DNA of 64,000 nucleotides from Adiantum capillus-veneris (GCA_014529385.2 CM043956.1:66204281-66268280), one strand, 5' to 3'. Shown: positions 31,960 to 43,202, numbered from the stretch's first letter. Translations and numbers: made by a program. The notes: generated by a model from the sequence alone, not told the origin.

Positions 31960-32821
31960 ATATCATGAAACAATATCATGACATCAACATGAGATAATAC
32001 ATGGCATAATAAAGCAATGACATAGATTAATAACTATTTCAATCATAACAAATTATCATTGAAAAGAACCATGGCATCACTCTTTCAATCATAACAGGTA
32101 TACATCATGAAATAGTGTGAAAATATCATGCAACAAGCATCTAAATCATTGTGAGTCAATGTGGAAATAATATCATGGCATAATTAAAAACCTCCACATA
32201 GCAAATATTATTTTAATCATTAAAAAAAACATGGATCAACACCATGGAATCATGGCATAGCACCATGGTACAAGAATCATTAAAATTACGAGAAATCATT
32301 ACAAAATAATTATATGGAATAAAAGCTATCTAGATCATAAGGAATCATTATGAAAGAACTTCATGGTATCATAAAATAAATTTTTAAAATAATAAACATA
32401 ACAAAATATCATGAAGCAGTAGCATGACATCATAAAACGATCATCTTAATTTACTAATAAACTTAAATCAATAACATGGTATAATGGATTGAATTCAGGA
32501 AATAACAGATTTTTTAATTATACTAAATCATCATGGAAAAAGACCATTGCATTAAAATGAATCTATGTAACAAAAAACTATATCTATTATGCTAAGTCAT
32601 CAATCAAACAATGCTATGGAAAAAAAAACATCTCAATAAGAAACGATCAGTACAAACGTTTTGTAATCATCATAAAAATGCATCATGGTATCATGGAAGA
32701 ACTCCATGGAATATTAACTATCTTTCTAACACAAAATCAATACAAACGACTTCTAACCATTATGGAGCATAGCATGTCTCATGGAACAACTCCATGAAAT
32801 AATAACTATCTCAATAGCAGA
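31960..32821. repeat. ATCATGG-rich degenerate repeat, block 1
   Basis: Irregular units contain ATCATGG, AACAACTCCATGGAATAATAAC, TATCTCAATAAC and ACGATCAGTACGAACG. The block is cut at 32822 by the 10.4-kb TIR transposon and resumes at 43235. Confidence 0.8.
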
Positions 32822-32853
32822 CATTAGGGGAATTTTGAGGTCACTTTTGTGCC
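32822..32853 (+). repeat. Left terminal inverted repeat of the H3/Ulp1 transposon
   Basis: Starts CATTAGGGGAATTTTGAGGT. Pairs with 43203-43234 with a single mismatch in 32 bases. Confidence 0.9.
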
Positions 32854-33149
32854 CTGTAAGAATATGTAGAGAGAGAATATATACTTTATTTTAAAAATAG
32901 TGAAATGTTTGTAAAAAGGTGAGTTTGCGTCCTTTTTACCTCCACCGAAACATGTCATTGTCAAATCTTTCTAGGATCTTTCGTATTCTAAAAAATACTC
33001 CCTCCAAAACTAACGAAAACGTCAGTTCTGGCCCAAAATTCAAAATTTCCAAAAGCTGAAACAAACCTTTTCTGTGTCGTCTTCTTCCTCGTATCTGCAA
33101 AGCTTTTTCCTATAGTACTATCTCTAACAAATACTGTTAACAGACTTCC

Positions 33150-35896
33150 ATGAGGAAGAGAAGAAGCTTATACCATCTACACATTGAGCTAAATGAAGAA
33201 TATTGTCCAATGCGCAAGAGAAACAAATGTGCAGAGGTGTCCTCGTCCATATTTGAAGCAATGCGGCAAGATCAAAAAAATCACATTGATCTCTGGACTG
33301 ATGGAAGATTGTATCCAGTGGACCCAATGACAAAGAGCACTCCCCCATTCTCAAATTGTTCATCTTTGATAAAATTTGTGGGTGATGGTCAAAGAGGGTT
33401 GCTGGGTTATACACAGAGTCTTGCGGCAGAGAGAGATATTCTTAAGTTAGAAGATCATTTGACCAAACAAATGATAAATACTCTTAAACAACAACTTGAG
33501 GAATGTAAAGAGAGCAACGAAAAGCTACAAACTCAGCTCAAACAAGCTAGAAGCAAGAATACAATGTTAGGAAACAGACAAAGAGAAAAGAAGTTAAAGA
33601 ACATTGAAACCTTGAGACGTGGTGGAGGAGGTTGCAGCAGGAGAATCAGAGCAGCAAGGTATTGTTATTTTATATGATTCTGCTTATGTTAGGTTTTTAA
33701 TCTTTTTGTTAGGTTGTTATGCTTATTTTATATGATTCTGCTTATGTTAGGTTGTTAATCTTTTTGTTAAGTTGTATTGTGATTCTGCTCCACATTATTA
33801 TGCTTATGTTATTGTTATTATGCTATTGTTCTTTATTAAATTATTAATATTCAGTTAACTTTAATTTAGTTTTTTTATTTTGTTGGTGTCATTTGGACAA
33901 TAATCAGTTAATTTTGTACCTTTTGATTTAGGACTTTGCTACAACCAAACTCTGCATCAAACATGGAAATGGCAGCTAAACATTATTGTGATGTTTTACC
34001 TCTCAAGGTTGCCAAAAACATTTTCACAGAGAAGAAGTTTAAAAAGGCAAAGGAGTAGTGCATTGAGGGATTTTTGCAGAGCTCTTGCTTGGACAAGGAG
34101 GATGTGCAATATACTATGGATAAGGTAGGCATTAGCAGAGATGGTTATAGCAAGCTGTTCAGAAATATGAAGTCAAGGTTAAAGCAATGTAAGGTCAGGT
34201 CCTCTTTGCTTCCAAAGCCATCCATTGTGCAGCAGGCAAGGAAAAAGATCAATGAGAGGATAATGGAGATGTTGGGTGAGCCTCACCACATTCATGGTAC
34301 CGATCATGGTAAAAAGAGGGATCTTCAATTTGACGAGTTCAATAATATTTTCCTTGACTTGAAGACACTTCAGAAGGAAATGATCAGATTCTATGAGCTA
34401 GAGCATACAGAAGCAAATGGTGTTGTCAGTTTTGTGATAAAGCTTGATGAATGTGAGATTGTTAAGAACATAAAAATTGAGAGGATTTCCATAACTTTAA
34501 TGAACAGAGCATTGAAACCGAAGGATACCAAGTACATCAGCGTGCAATCGGAGAAGAATGTCTGGTGGCTAGGTGCTTTTGAAGTAGAGAGTGAAGACTT
34601 TGATGTTCTGGATTTGGTTTTCCATCAAACAACAATACCCGAAGTCATTAATGCACAAGAATTAGGGGAAGAGCTTGAAGTTGAAGGGTTTGGAAGTTAC
34701 AGGGTGGAATGGCACATGGGAGGAGACCTTAAAACCCTTAAATGTATGTACAATGTCTCCAAAGGAGCTATGGCAAAGAGCCCTTGTCTGTATTGTATGG
34801 CATCAGCAAAAGAATGTAATCCTGCAAATTGGAACAAAGCACCCAATAGGCATACTCAAGATCCAAACTTCAAAGCAGTTTTGAATATTCCACTTGCTAA
34901 TGTCCACATATGCACTCTGCAGAATTGTGGAGAAAATTGTACATCTCTATGTGGGGTTTGCCTGGAAGTTACAGCCAAAAGCAGCTAGAGATGCTGCAAT
35001 CAAATGTATTGAAACGGTTCTATCAAAAATTGGCCTTCACAGTGGTAAGGTTAAGATTGAAACAGACCTGAAGAGGTCTTCAAATGGAAACAATGTGCCT
35101 AGAAAGGTATCTGTTGGTGGTGTGAAGGCCAGAGCTTTCCTAGGGTTTCATGGCAAACTAGGAAAGGTAAATGCCAAGAAGGGTTCATCCAATGTGAAGT
35201 ATAACCAGTGGAAAGCTCTCCACAATGCCATCAAAGATCATGGTCTTGAAGGTACATCAAGAAACAAAAAGGCAGAGGTATGGAAATCACTAGATAAAGT
35301 ATTTTCCTACTGTGATAAGACATCCTGGGGAAAAAATGATATGCCAAATTTCAAGAAAGTGCTCAATAACTTCAGAAGTGCAATGAAAGATGCTTGGGAT
35401 CAGGAATTCACACATTACATGGTAAGTTTTTTATTCCTTTTTAATATGTACATACTTTTAGTTTGGAAGCATATGATTAATCTCATACTTACTAATTATT
35501 GACACACTTTTACTTTGCCAGCATATAATTTACAATCACACTCCCTGGTTTGTAAAGAGATGGGGCTCCCTGTCCATATGGTCTACACAAGGCATGGAGA
35601 AATCCCATTATCAAGCAAGAACCAAGTTTTTCAAGCATACAAGACATGGAGGAGGTGCAGTGAAGGAAAACGACTTGCTTGAGGTTTTCCAATGGTTCTA
35701 TAGACAAATATGGCATAGAACCAGATCAAAAATGACAAAGAAAGAACTACTGAACTCAGATTTAGCAAATGCCTTACACAGGAACAAGCAGAAAAGACAA
35801 AATTCATATAATAGTTCATCTGCAAATGAAAAATTCTTACAATGGCTAGCTACAAGAGAGAGACAAGGTAGAAAGTGGGCCAAAGTACAGGTATGA
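33150..35896 (+). pseudogene. Candidate RNase-H-fold transposase (spliced, damaged)
   Basis: Exons inferred at 33150-33658, 33932-35421 and 35522-35896, with GT-AG borders (AG/GTATTG; ATG/GTAAGT; CCAG). Exon 1 ends in a coiled-coil-like Gln/Glu/Lys stretch. Exon 2 has VIKLDECEIVKNIKIERISI, WWLGAFEVES and WHMGGDLKTLK followed by CLYC. Exon 3 has STQGMEKSHYQA. The Asp, Asp and Glu in these three blocks are a plausible D-D-E set, with a GD-K-L...C-x-x-C arrangement seen in some DNA transposases. A TAG at 34056 and a frame break near 34915 interrupt it. Its stop lies 6 bases from the end of the opposing gene. Confidence 0.6.
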
Positions 35897-35902
35897 GCAA
35901 AG

Positions 35903-37396
35903 TCAGTCTTTTGATGAAGGTACATCAACTTCACCCCTAAACTTCAGAAACTTCTGCTTATTGTAGCCTATCATTTGTCTCTTGAGGTCCCCAGAGTGGG
36001 CAAGCACATAGGATGCCATTGTTGCAAAATAACCAGCTCTAGAACCAGTAAGGCCATGGAAGAATCCAAAAATTCTGATGGCTTCCTCCTTTTCCACCAA
36101 TATTAACTTCTCTAACCCTGGAGGAAGCTGATATGAACCAACAACCTTTGTAAGTGCTTTAATTGCAAGCATTGGCAACAATGGTTCTCTTGTAAACTTT
36201 TTATGGAATATAATGACAGTCTCTTTGTTGAGCTTCCCAATAAAGTGTCCCAAGCTCTGGTTCCTTCCTAAATTTAAGGGTCTGGAACCCTTTCCCCTGC
36301 CAAGGAATTTGTCTGTGTCCAGTATTTCAATCTGCAAAAATATGTCTTGGTTAATTGTTCAACACATTAATAAGACAGGGCAAAATGGTCATTAACATAC
36401 CTTAGGAGACTCATCCTGCTCAAACAAGGCAGGTTCCCATATATCAATGGATCTAGTTGGCCTTACTTCATAATCTCTAGTCTTTTCCTCTCCCATATGC
36501 TCTATTTGAAGCCTTTTCTGGATCTCATTAAACTCCTCTTCAGAAGGTACACCCTGTTGCTCATATCTCATAACAATGTCCTGCACATGCTTTCCAACAC
36601 TTGAGCTGTCAATAAAATTTTCTGCCTCTGTGTCCAAGACTGCTAAGGGGAAAGGTGAGTAATCAATAAATCCTATGTCATTAGATCCCCACTCAGCCAA
36701 AACTGCCAAAGCATAATCTTCCCTTAGATCAAAAAGATGCTGAATGTCATTCAGCAAAACATATTCCTTTTTGTTAACTTTGTATGTGGAAAATGTTGCT
36801 GTGCAATGCAAAGGATCAACATCTTCATCCTCAATGTCAACATTCTCCACTTTAGTGATGTTTTCTGCTTTAAATTTTGCAATTCCTCATCTCAGTGCTT
36901 TGTAGCTTCTCTTCCTCTTCATGGAACCCCATCTCTATCTCCTCTTTCTCCTGGTCCTCCTCAGCCTGGGAAATATGCTTTGGAATCTCTTTGCCCTCTG
37001 GTGTTGGGAGTACACTGAAGAAAATGATAAGTCCAAGGTCATAATCTACCAACTGGCAATGCATATTACCATGAAATTTGCAAGTCTTTATGATCTTTTG
37101 CCAGTCTGGATGAAGGCTTGACCACTTCTTTGCAATACCTGTCCTTGACAAGCTACCTGCTTTGCATATATCAACAAAATGAACAAGATTGTCAAGCCTG
37201 TGATCTCTGATCAATTCTGTATATATCTCTTTCAAGTCACTAATTTGTGTAGAGAAGCCATCCACAAGTGCTTGAAGATCAAAGGCAGCATTAAAAATCT
37301 GTTTGACACTTTGAAATCTTGTAAGTTCATTAACTTTGTAAAGAAAAGACATCAGCCTATCATCAGCGGTCTCTTGTATATCCTCTGTATCCATTA
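35903..37396 (-). CDS. Unknown spliced transposon gene 2
   Basis: ATG at 37396-37394 (minus). Exons are about 37396-36870, 36850-36397 and 36332-35903. The second intron has a GTATGT donor and a TTTTTGCAG acceptor. The first junction (about 36870) needs a one-base frame change, so either a small indel or an unseen intron is present. The product is about 480 residues: a helical N-terminus (DDRLMSFLYKVNELTRF), WSSLHPDWQKIIKTCKFHG in the middle, an acidic linker, and a C-terminal block with RPLNLGRNQSLGHFI and IRIFGFFHGLTGSRAGYFAT. No family is recognised. A TATA-like ATATAAAG lies upstream on this strand at 37470-37463. Confidence 0.55.
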
Positions 37397-37854
37397 TGAC
37401 AATCCACAAATGCTCAGCTGAAAAAGAGAAAAGAGAAGTCTATCAAGACATTAACCACCCTTCTTTATATCAAGTCTACAAACAAATTAAAAGCATAAAA
37501 TTGTCAAGCAAATTAGGCGCACAAATTAAGCGCAAGCAAAAAAGAATTACATAAAATTGTGACATGCTATGTTTGTCACTTGCTATGAAAACTTTGAGAA
37601 GTTAAGAGAAACTCGTCACTCACTAACAACGCGCACAGAGTGACACTTGGTACGCGATTTCCTATTGCTAGGAAGAAGTTGACGTCCACCAAAATCGTGC
37701 ACGGGTGTCGCGATGTGTCGCTTGGAGGGTTGGAGGCTTAAATTCGAAGCCTTGTGAATGACAATAAGCGAATCAAGGGGTTGGGTAGGTTCCTTTTATG
37801 GGCAAAAACGCCACCTCGGGAAGTGTGCAAATCCGTTGCCGCCTCGAAGTTTGG

Positions 37855-37910
37855 TCCAACGGCTAGTTTTTATGCGCCTAGGGACTTCCGCCATGCACCC
37901 TATATAAAAA
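37855..37910 (+). promoter_or_regulatory. MSA mitotic element and TATA box upstream of the H3-like/Ulp1 gene
   Basis: TCCAACGGCTA at 37855-37865 matches the plant MSA consensus YCYAACGGYYA at every position. A second AACGG core lies inverted at about 37833-37840. TATATAAAAA follows at 37901-37910, placing transcription start near 37930-37945. MSA elements bind three-repeat MYB proteins and give G2/M-phase expression in plant mitotic genes. Use by this transposon is inferred from sequence alone. Confidence 0.6.
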
Positions 37911-37930
37911 TCCTCAGAGCCCAAACTAAG

Positions 37931-38862
37931 CGCATTTTGAAGGAGGTTTTGAAGGAGGTCCTCAACCCAAAACTTCGAGTGCTTTGAGCGTCACACCGTG
38001 CGCGATATTCGTTAGTGAGAAGACTTTGCCTCCTTTGTCATTTCGCGTACCGAGTTTCAAATTAATGTGTTCCACTATGTCCACATATGTGATCATGTTT
38101 ACGATGTGTACCGCGATGTGTGCCATTATTTTCACCATGCGTACAATATGTGTCTCAAGATGTTTAAGAGGTTTTCACTGCTTGGGATCCCCGTCACCCC
38201 GTGCGCGAATTTGGTAAGTGGGAGGACTGTGCTCCCTTTGAAATTTCGCGTACGAAGTGTCACCGTATCTGTGTAATGCTCCGTCACATCGTGCGCGATC
38301 ACCGTTAGTGTTAGGACATTGGTCCCTTTGTGATTTCGCGTACGGGGTGTCATCGCAATGTGTTCCACTATGTACGGAAATGTGTGCCACTAAATATACA
38401 TTTTGAAGGAGGTTTTGAAAGAGGAAACTTCGAGCGCTTTGACTGTCACACCGTGCGTGATATTCGTAAGTGAGAAGACTTTTCCTCCTTTGTCATTTCG
38501 CTTACTGAGTTTCAAAGCAAGGTGTTCCACTATGTCCACATATGTGATCATGTTTACGATGTGTACCGCATGTGTGCCATTATTTTCACCATGCGTACAA
38601 TATGTCTCTCAAGATGTTTAAGAGGTTATCACCGCTTGGGACTCCCGTCACCCCGTGCGCGAATTTGGTTAGTGGGAGGACTGTGATCCCTTCGCAATTT
38701 CACGTACGAAGTGTCACCATATCTGTGTAATGCTCCATCACCCCGTGCGCGACCACCGTTAGTGTGAGGACATTGGTCCCTTTGTGATTTCACCTACGGG
38801 GTGTCACCGCAATGTGTTCCACTATGTACGGAAATGTGTGCCACTAAATATACATCGTTTAC
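37931..38862 (+). repeat. Tandem duplication (about 465 bp x 2), each with three inverted-repeat modules
   Basis: Two units begin ATTTTGAAGGAGGTTTTGAA (near 37931 and 38400). Each unit contains three modules opening with GTCAC-CCGTGCGCGA and GTTAGTG-GAGGAC. Most modules close with TTTCGCGTACGGGGTGTCAC-like sequence, roughly the inverse of the opening. The block lies between the TATA box and the H3-like ATG, so it is leader or intron DNA of that gene. It is richer in CG dinucleotides than the surroundings. Confidence 0.8.
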
Positions 38863-38913
38863 TTTTTTTTTCTAATGTTTTTTGTGTAACAATCATTCCT
38901 ATCCCTTTTGAAG

Positions 38914-41070
38914 ATGGCAAGGACCAAGAAGACTGCAAGGAAGGTTGATAAGCCGGTTGATAAGCCTCTATCCAAAGATGAAGAAGAAGCTCAGCCTAGC
39001 AAAGCTTTAGCTGGTACTTCAAAACCAAAGGAGAGCACATCTCAGAGGAAGGACCCTAAACCAAGTACACCTGACCCTCAACCAAGCAAAAGAAAGACTA
39101 CACATCAGAGGAAAGCTTTCAAGCCAGTGCAGCTTAAGCCTCTCCTTACAAAGAGAAAGTTCAAGCAGGGGGTCAAATGTCTAAGAGAGATAAGGAAGGC
39201 CATAAAGGCCATCAATATTGCAATTCCCAAACTGCCCTTCCAAAGACTATGCAGACAAGTTGCAGAGGAGTACAAGATTGACATGAGGTGGACTAGAACT
39301 GCATTAGCATGTATCCAAGAGGCTTCTGAGTACTTTATGATTGAGCTTTTCCAAGATGCCTATATCTGTGCAGCTCATGCCCATAGGGTTACTTTGATGG
39401 ACAAAGACATGATCACCCTCAGGAGGCTGAGATACAGGTTTTCAAGAATGTTGGAGCCTGTCCCTATGCATGATATTAAGGCCTTTAATATTCTCAACAT
39501 TCCTCCATGGAGGAAGCCCAAGGAGCCTGAAGTAGGAGTAGTTGATATTACTGAAGAAGAGGAAAAGGAAAGGAAAAAGAGAGCAAAGGAAGACAAGGAA
39601 ATTGCAAAGAGAAAGGAGCTTGACCTGTTGGAACCTCAACTAGTGCCCCTCTTGAGGAGTGTCAATCCTACTGGTTTTGTTGTCGCTCTATTCAGTGAGG
39701 AGGATCCTAGGGAGGATTACAATTCACTTGACTCTGAGACCTTGGAAATTCTCAGGGACTGGACCAAGGAGATCAATTCTCCACTCCTTATCACATGCCT
39801 CAAGTTGTTTTTGTTTTCCTATGTATTTTTGTTTATAGCAAGAACTCTTTATATAACAATATCTTGTACCAGGTTAATGATGCATACATATGAGCCAGAA
39901 CTTCAAAAAAAGGTGGAATTTTTAGACCGTTCTATCTCCCACTTTCTCAGGACAGAGACAAATATTAGAGAGCTCACAAAGTGGTTGATTCATGTGGACT
40001 TGGAAATCTGTGAAATTTTCTTGATTCCTTATCATGAGAGGTAAGTTTCCTACCTACACCTTGTGAAGAGAATTTACTAATTCATGTTAGAAGGCTAACT
40101 GAGGCTTGTTTTTATAGCTCACATTGGAGTTTAATTGCAATTGATATTGTGAAAAGAAAATGCTACTTTGTCAATTCTCTTGCTAGAGTACATGGTCAAG
40201 CAAAATTGTAAGTATAGTAGCAGACACATTTTGTAAACCACAAGCAGAACCTCAAGCACATACTTTTAATAAAGAATTTTGGATAGTGTTGCTACAAGAT
40301 TTATAGAGACACTGGAGAATTTTCCACCCATGCCAAAGATGCTGACTGAAATCCAATTTTCAGTTGTGAAGGTTGGAATTCTTTATGCTTTGTTCACTTC
40401 AATGGATTATCCTCAAATATTTTTTCCCATAAATACATGTAATGAGTTGCAGGTTCCAATCCAGCCTGAAAGCCATTCATGTGGATGGAGGGTAGTGACA
40501 AATGCCAAGCTCCTCTTGGACTTCATATACTGCAATGACAATCAGAATATAGAAGTATAGCATATTTCATATTTGCTAGCTGTATTTTTTCTCATTTTAT
40601 TGTTCCTAAAACTTGCTTTCTATTGCCTTGTATAGATCAACAGAGAGTGCTATAGTGAGAACCATGTATGGTTGACAAGAGCAAAGATTATCAAGTATAT
40701 GATTGAAGCAAATGGACGACTGCAAGAGGTATTTAAAGATGATGATGTTGAAGAGCTAGAAAAGGCAAAGGGGAAAGCAAAACTAGAAAAGGCAAAGGGG
40801 AAAGCAAAACTAGAAGAGGCAAAGGGGAAAGCAAAGCTAGAAAAGGCAAAGGGGAAAGAAAAGCTAGAAAAGGCAAAGGGAAGTGAAGAGGAAGAAGAGA
40901 GTGGTGAGCAGGAAAAGGCAAGTGAAGAGATGGATGATAAGAGAAAGAGGAAGCAACCCTCAAGCCCTCCTGCCAAAGAGCCCACAAGAAAATCTCCCTG
41001 GACAAAAGAGCCCACTGCAAAAGCACCAACCCCTAGGGACAGGAAAACTCCTGGAAGAAAACTATTCTAG
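38914..41070 (+). CDS. Histone H3-like domain fused to a Ulp1/SENP-type cysteine protease
   Basis: Exons inferred at 38914-39803, 39873-40040, 40118-40207, 40275-40371, 40453-40554 and 40636-41070 total 594 codons without a stop. The start MARTKKTARK matches the H3 tail, with Lys4 and Lys9 kept and Ser10 changed to Val. A Lys/Pro/Ser-rich linker follows. The histone fold lies near residues 87-175: LREIRK, LPFQRL, MRWTRTALACIQEA, CAAHAHRVTLMDKD, LRRLR. RW and RVTLM resemble centromeric H3, but loop 1 has canonical H3 length. The protease follows: IPYHE then SHWSLIAIDI (His), FVNSL (Asn at the usual Asp) and VPIQPESHSCGW (Gln, Cys). Five KAKGKAKLE-like repeats and a Lys/Pro tail end it. Ulp1 proteases remove SUMO-like modifiers. 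The natural target here is unknown. Confidence 0.85.
40747..40884 (+). repeat. 27-bp coding repeat (Lys/Ala-rich, 9 residues x about 5)
   Basis: AAGGCAAAGGGGAAAGCAAA-based units encode KAKGKAKLE/KAKGKEKLE in the last exon of the H3-like/Ulp1 gene. The composition resembles linker-histone tails, though Glu is more frequent. Confidence 0.9.
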
Positions 41071-41089
41071 CTTTTTGTAGCCCAGTTGT

Positions 41090-41335
41090 ATCAAGCTTCC
41101 CACTTGTATCCAATTGTCTATTCTATAGCCCTTTGTATCAAGCTTGTATCAAGCTTGTATCAAGCTTGTATCAAGCTTGTATCAAGCTTTTTGCATCCCA
41201 CTTGTATCAAGCTTGCCACTTGTATCTAATTGTAGCCCACTTGTATCAAGCTTCCCACTTGTATCAAGCTTACCACTTGTATCCAATTGTCTATTCTATA
41301 GCCCACTTGTATCCAATTGTCTATGTAATTGCAAA
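41090..41335 (+). repeat. TTGTATCAAGC minisatellite in 3' flank
   Basis: Head-to-tail 11-base units at 41130-41190, plus scattered CACTTGTATCAAGCTTCC and CACTTGTATCCAATTGTC variants, follow the stop codon of the H3-like/Ulp1 gene. Non-coding, probably in its 3' untranslated region. Confidence 0.85.
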
Positions 41336-41552
41336 TATTTGAAATTGAATACATTTTGATCACCTTGTTTTAAGACTCTGTTACAAAATCAAATCATTGA
41401 AGTAAAATCATTGATGTTTGGAAAAGTTGCATTTCAATAACAAAATAAAGATCCTTTTAGATCTTTATTTCAATAAGATCCTTGCAGGTCATGTGATACA
41501 AAACAAGATCCTTGCAGGTCATGTGTTACAAAATTGCCTTAAAGGATGTTCA

Positions 41553-42854
41553 AGGCACCAAATGTACAATGCCATCCAAGATGTCCTTGCACTGTAGCCT
41601 CTTTTCATTCCTTTTTGATACCTACAAAAACAGCCCAAGTTAAATAAAGAACCAATAAGAGAACAAGAGACTTTTAGGGATAACAGTTACCTTTACACCA
41701 TTTATTTGAAAGCAGAATGTTGTGGGCAGTTCAATTTCATCATTTTGCAGGTCCAATCTCAATTGATGTAAGCTACACATGCCTCTTATCTTTACAATTG
41801 ACAGATGCTCATTGTTTACCCATATATCAATGTCTTCTATTGGGCTGTCAATGAAGTCCTCCATGTCTTGATCAAGTGGAGTTAGCTGACCACCAACATA
41901 GTGCCATCTTCTGTAATAAAATGACATAATGAAGTTTTGTGTCCCTATCATGTATTTGCAAGCAATTGAGCCAGCTTGCACATTACAAGTGATTCCATTC
42001 ACTGTTTTGGTGTTCCAACCCTCATCCACAAATTCAAGTACATTTGCTAAGTCTAAAGTCTTCACTGAAAACATTGTTCTAGATTTTCTGACTTCAGCAT
42101 TAGAGAAGAAGTCTACAAAAACTGTAATGGGCATGAATATAGAAATTCTACTATGTTTGCTTTCTATGTTTGCTTTCAAACACTTTTGAATCTCACAAAA
42201 CAGTTTGCACCTATAGCCCTCACTTGTATTTGAGCTAGGGAGTGACCATTCTCCACTTTTGAAATCAGGCAAGTCTAGCTTAGTTGTGGCTCCAAGTTCT
42301 CCAGTCCTTCTAGGTGGAACATAATAATGGTCAAAGAAGAATATTCCATTCTCTGCCAATGAACCCTTAGTCCTTCCCTTGTATATTTCTTCACCAATTG
42401 ATCCATGACACACATCCATAATATTTATAACACATTCTACTGGCTGCCATTCCATAATGTTTGAAGGATACAAATCTGTACAACAAATAACCTTATACAA
42501 CATGCATTACAAATAATAATTTAAGTTAAGAGACTGACAGTTTGGTCTATGTAATGGCAAAGCAGAACTCTCTGAGTTAATATGCAGATCTTTATGCATG
42601 TACACATGCTGCATCAGCACCTCTTTGATTGATTTTTTGTTGTCGCCAAAGTTGAAATCTTTAACAATGCCCTTCCATCCCGCCAAGAAAGAGTTTTTGG
42701 TGGAAGACTTTATTCTCTTGTTCTGTTGCATCAGTATCCACGTTCCTTTGTGTATAGTTATTGGAATCCATTCTCCATTTTGATCAGTCGTGTTGTAAGT
42801 GACAATGGCTTCAATGGAAGTTCTTGGTCGTTTTGATCGTGATGAAGATTCCAT
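41553..42854 (-). CDS. Unknown spliced transposon gene 4
   Basis: ATG at 42854 (minus). Exons are about 42854-42536, 42472-41692 and 41621-41553. Introns run GT...AG with acceptors TTGTTGTACAG and GTTTTTGTAG. The coding frame stays open through all three, about 390 residues. The N-terminus is basic (SSSRSKRPRTS), then WIPITIHKGTWILM and FLAGWKGIVKDFNFGDN. The middle has GEWSLPSSNTSEGYRCKLF and ITVFVDFFSNAEVRKSRTMF. The end is rich in IDIWVNNEHLSIVKIRG-like beta strands. No family is recognised. It faces the H3-like/Ulp1 gene tail to tail, and its promoter would lie near the right TIR. Confidence 0.6.
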
Positions 42855-43202
42855 GGTGAAAAAATAAATGAGCAGAGAAGTCTAGTCTGAGTTCAAGAGA
42901 AGAATAAGCAGAATGTGCAAAAAACGGTTCAAATCTGGAAAAGATCATGAGATAGAATCCAAACGTTGTTTTATGATGACGACATGCAAAATGAAAACAA
43001 TATAATATGAGAAGTATGTCTTTCTAAAAGCGACAGCTATTGAATGCCTTTGCACTTTTACTTGTTTACATTGCTATTTACCAGCTCAAAGTTGCGGTAA
43101 AGATAGAATATTTACTTTTTTTGTGAGTTTTTAAAAATAGAGGTTCCGTAACGGAAGCTCTTCAACCATTGGTTGAGACCACTCTCTCTCTACATGCTAA
43201 AA

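Noticed and set aside
38914..39450. An ordinary host histone H3 or CENH3 gene
   Set aside because: The frame continues through introns into a protease domain, lies between transposon TIRs, and the linker and fold differ strongly from conserved plant H3.
40650..41029. Ser/Phe-rich antisense ORFs opposite the Lys-rich repeats
   Set aside because: They are shadows of the sense-strand 27-bp coding repeat.
41133..41359. ORFs of YQACIKLVSS-type repeats
   Set aside because: Translations of the TTGTATCAAGC minisatellite; two frames are open equally and neither has a domain.
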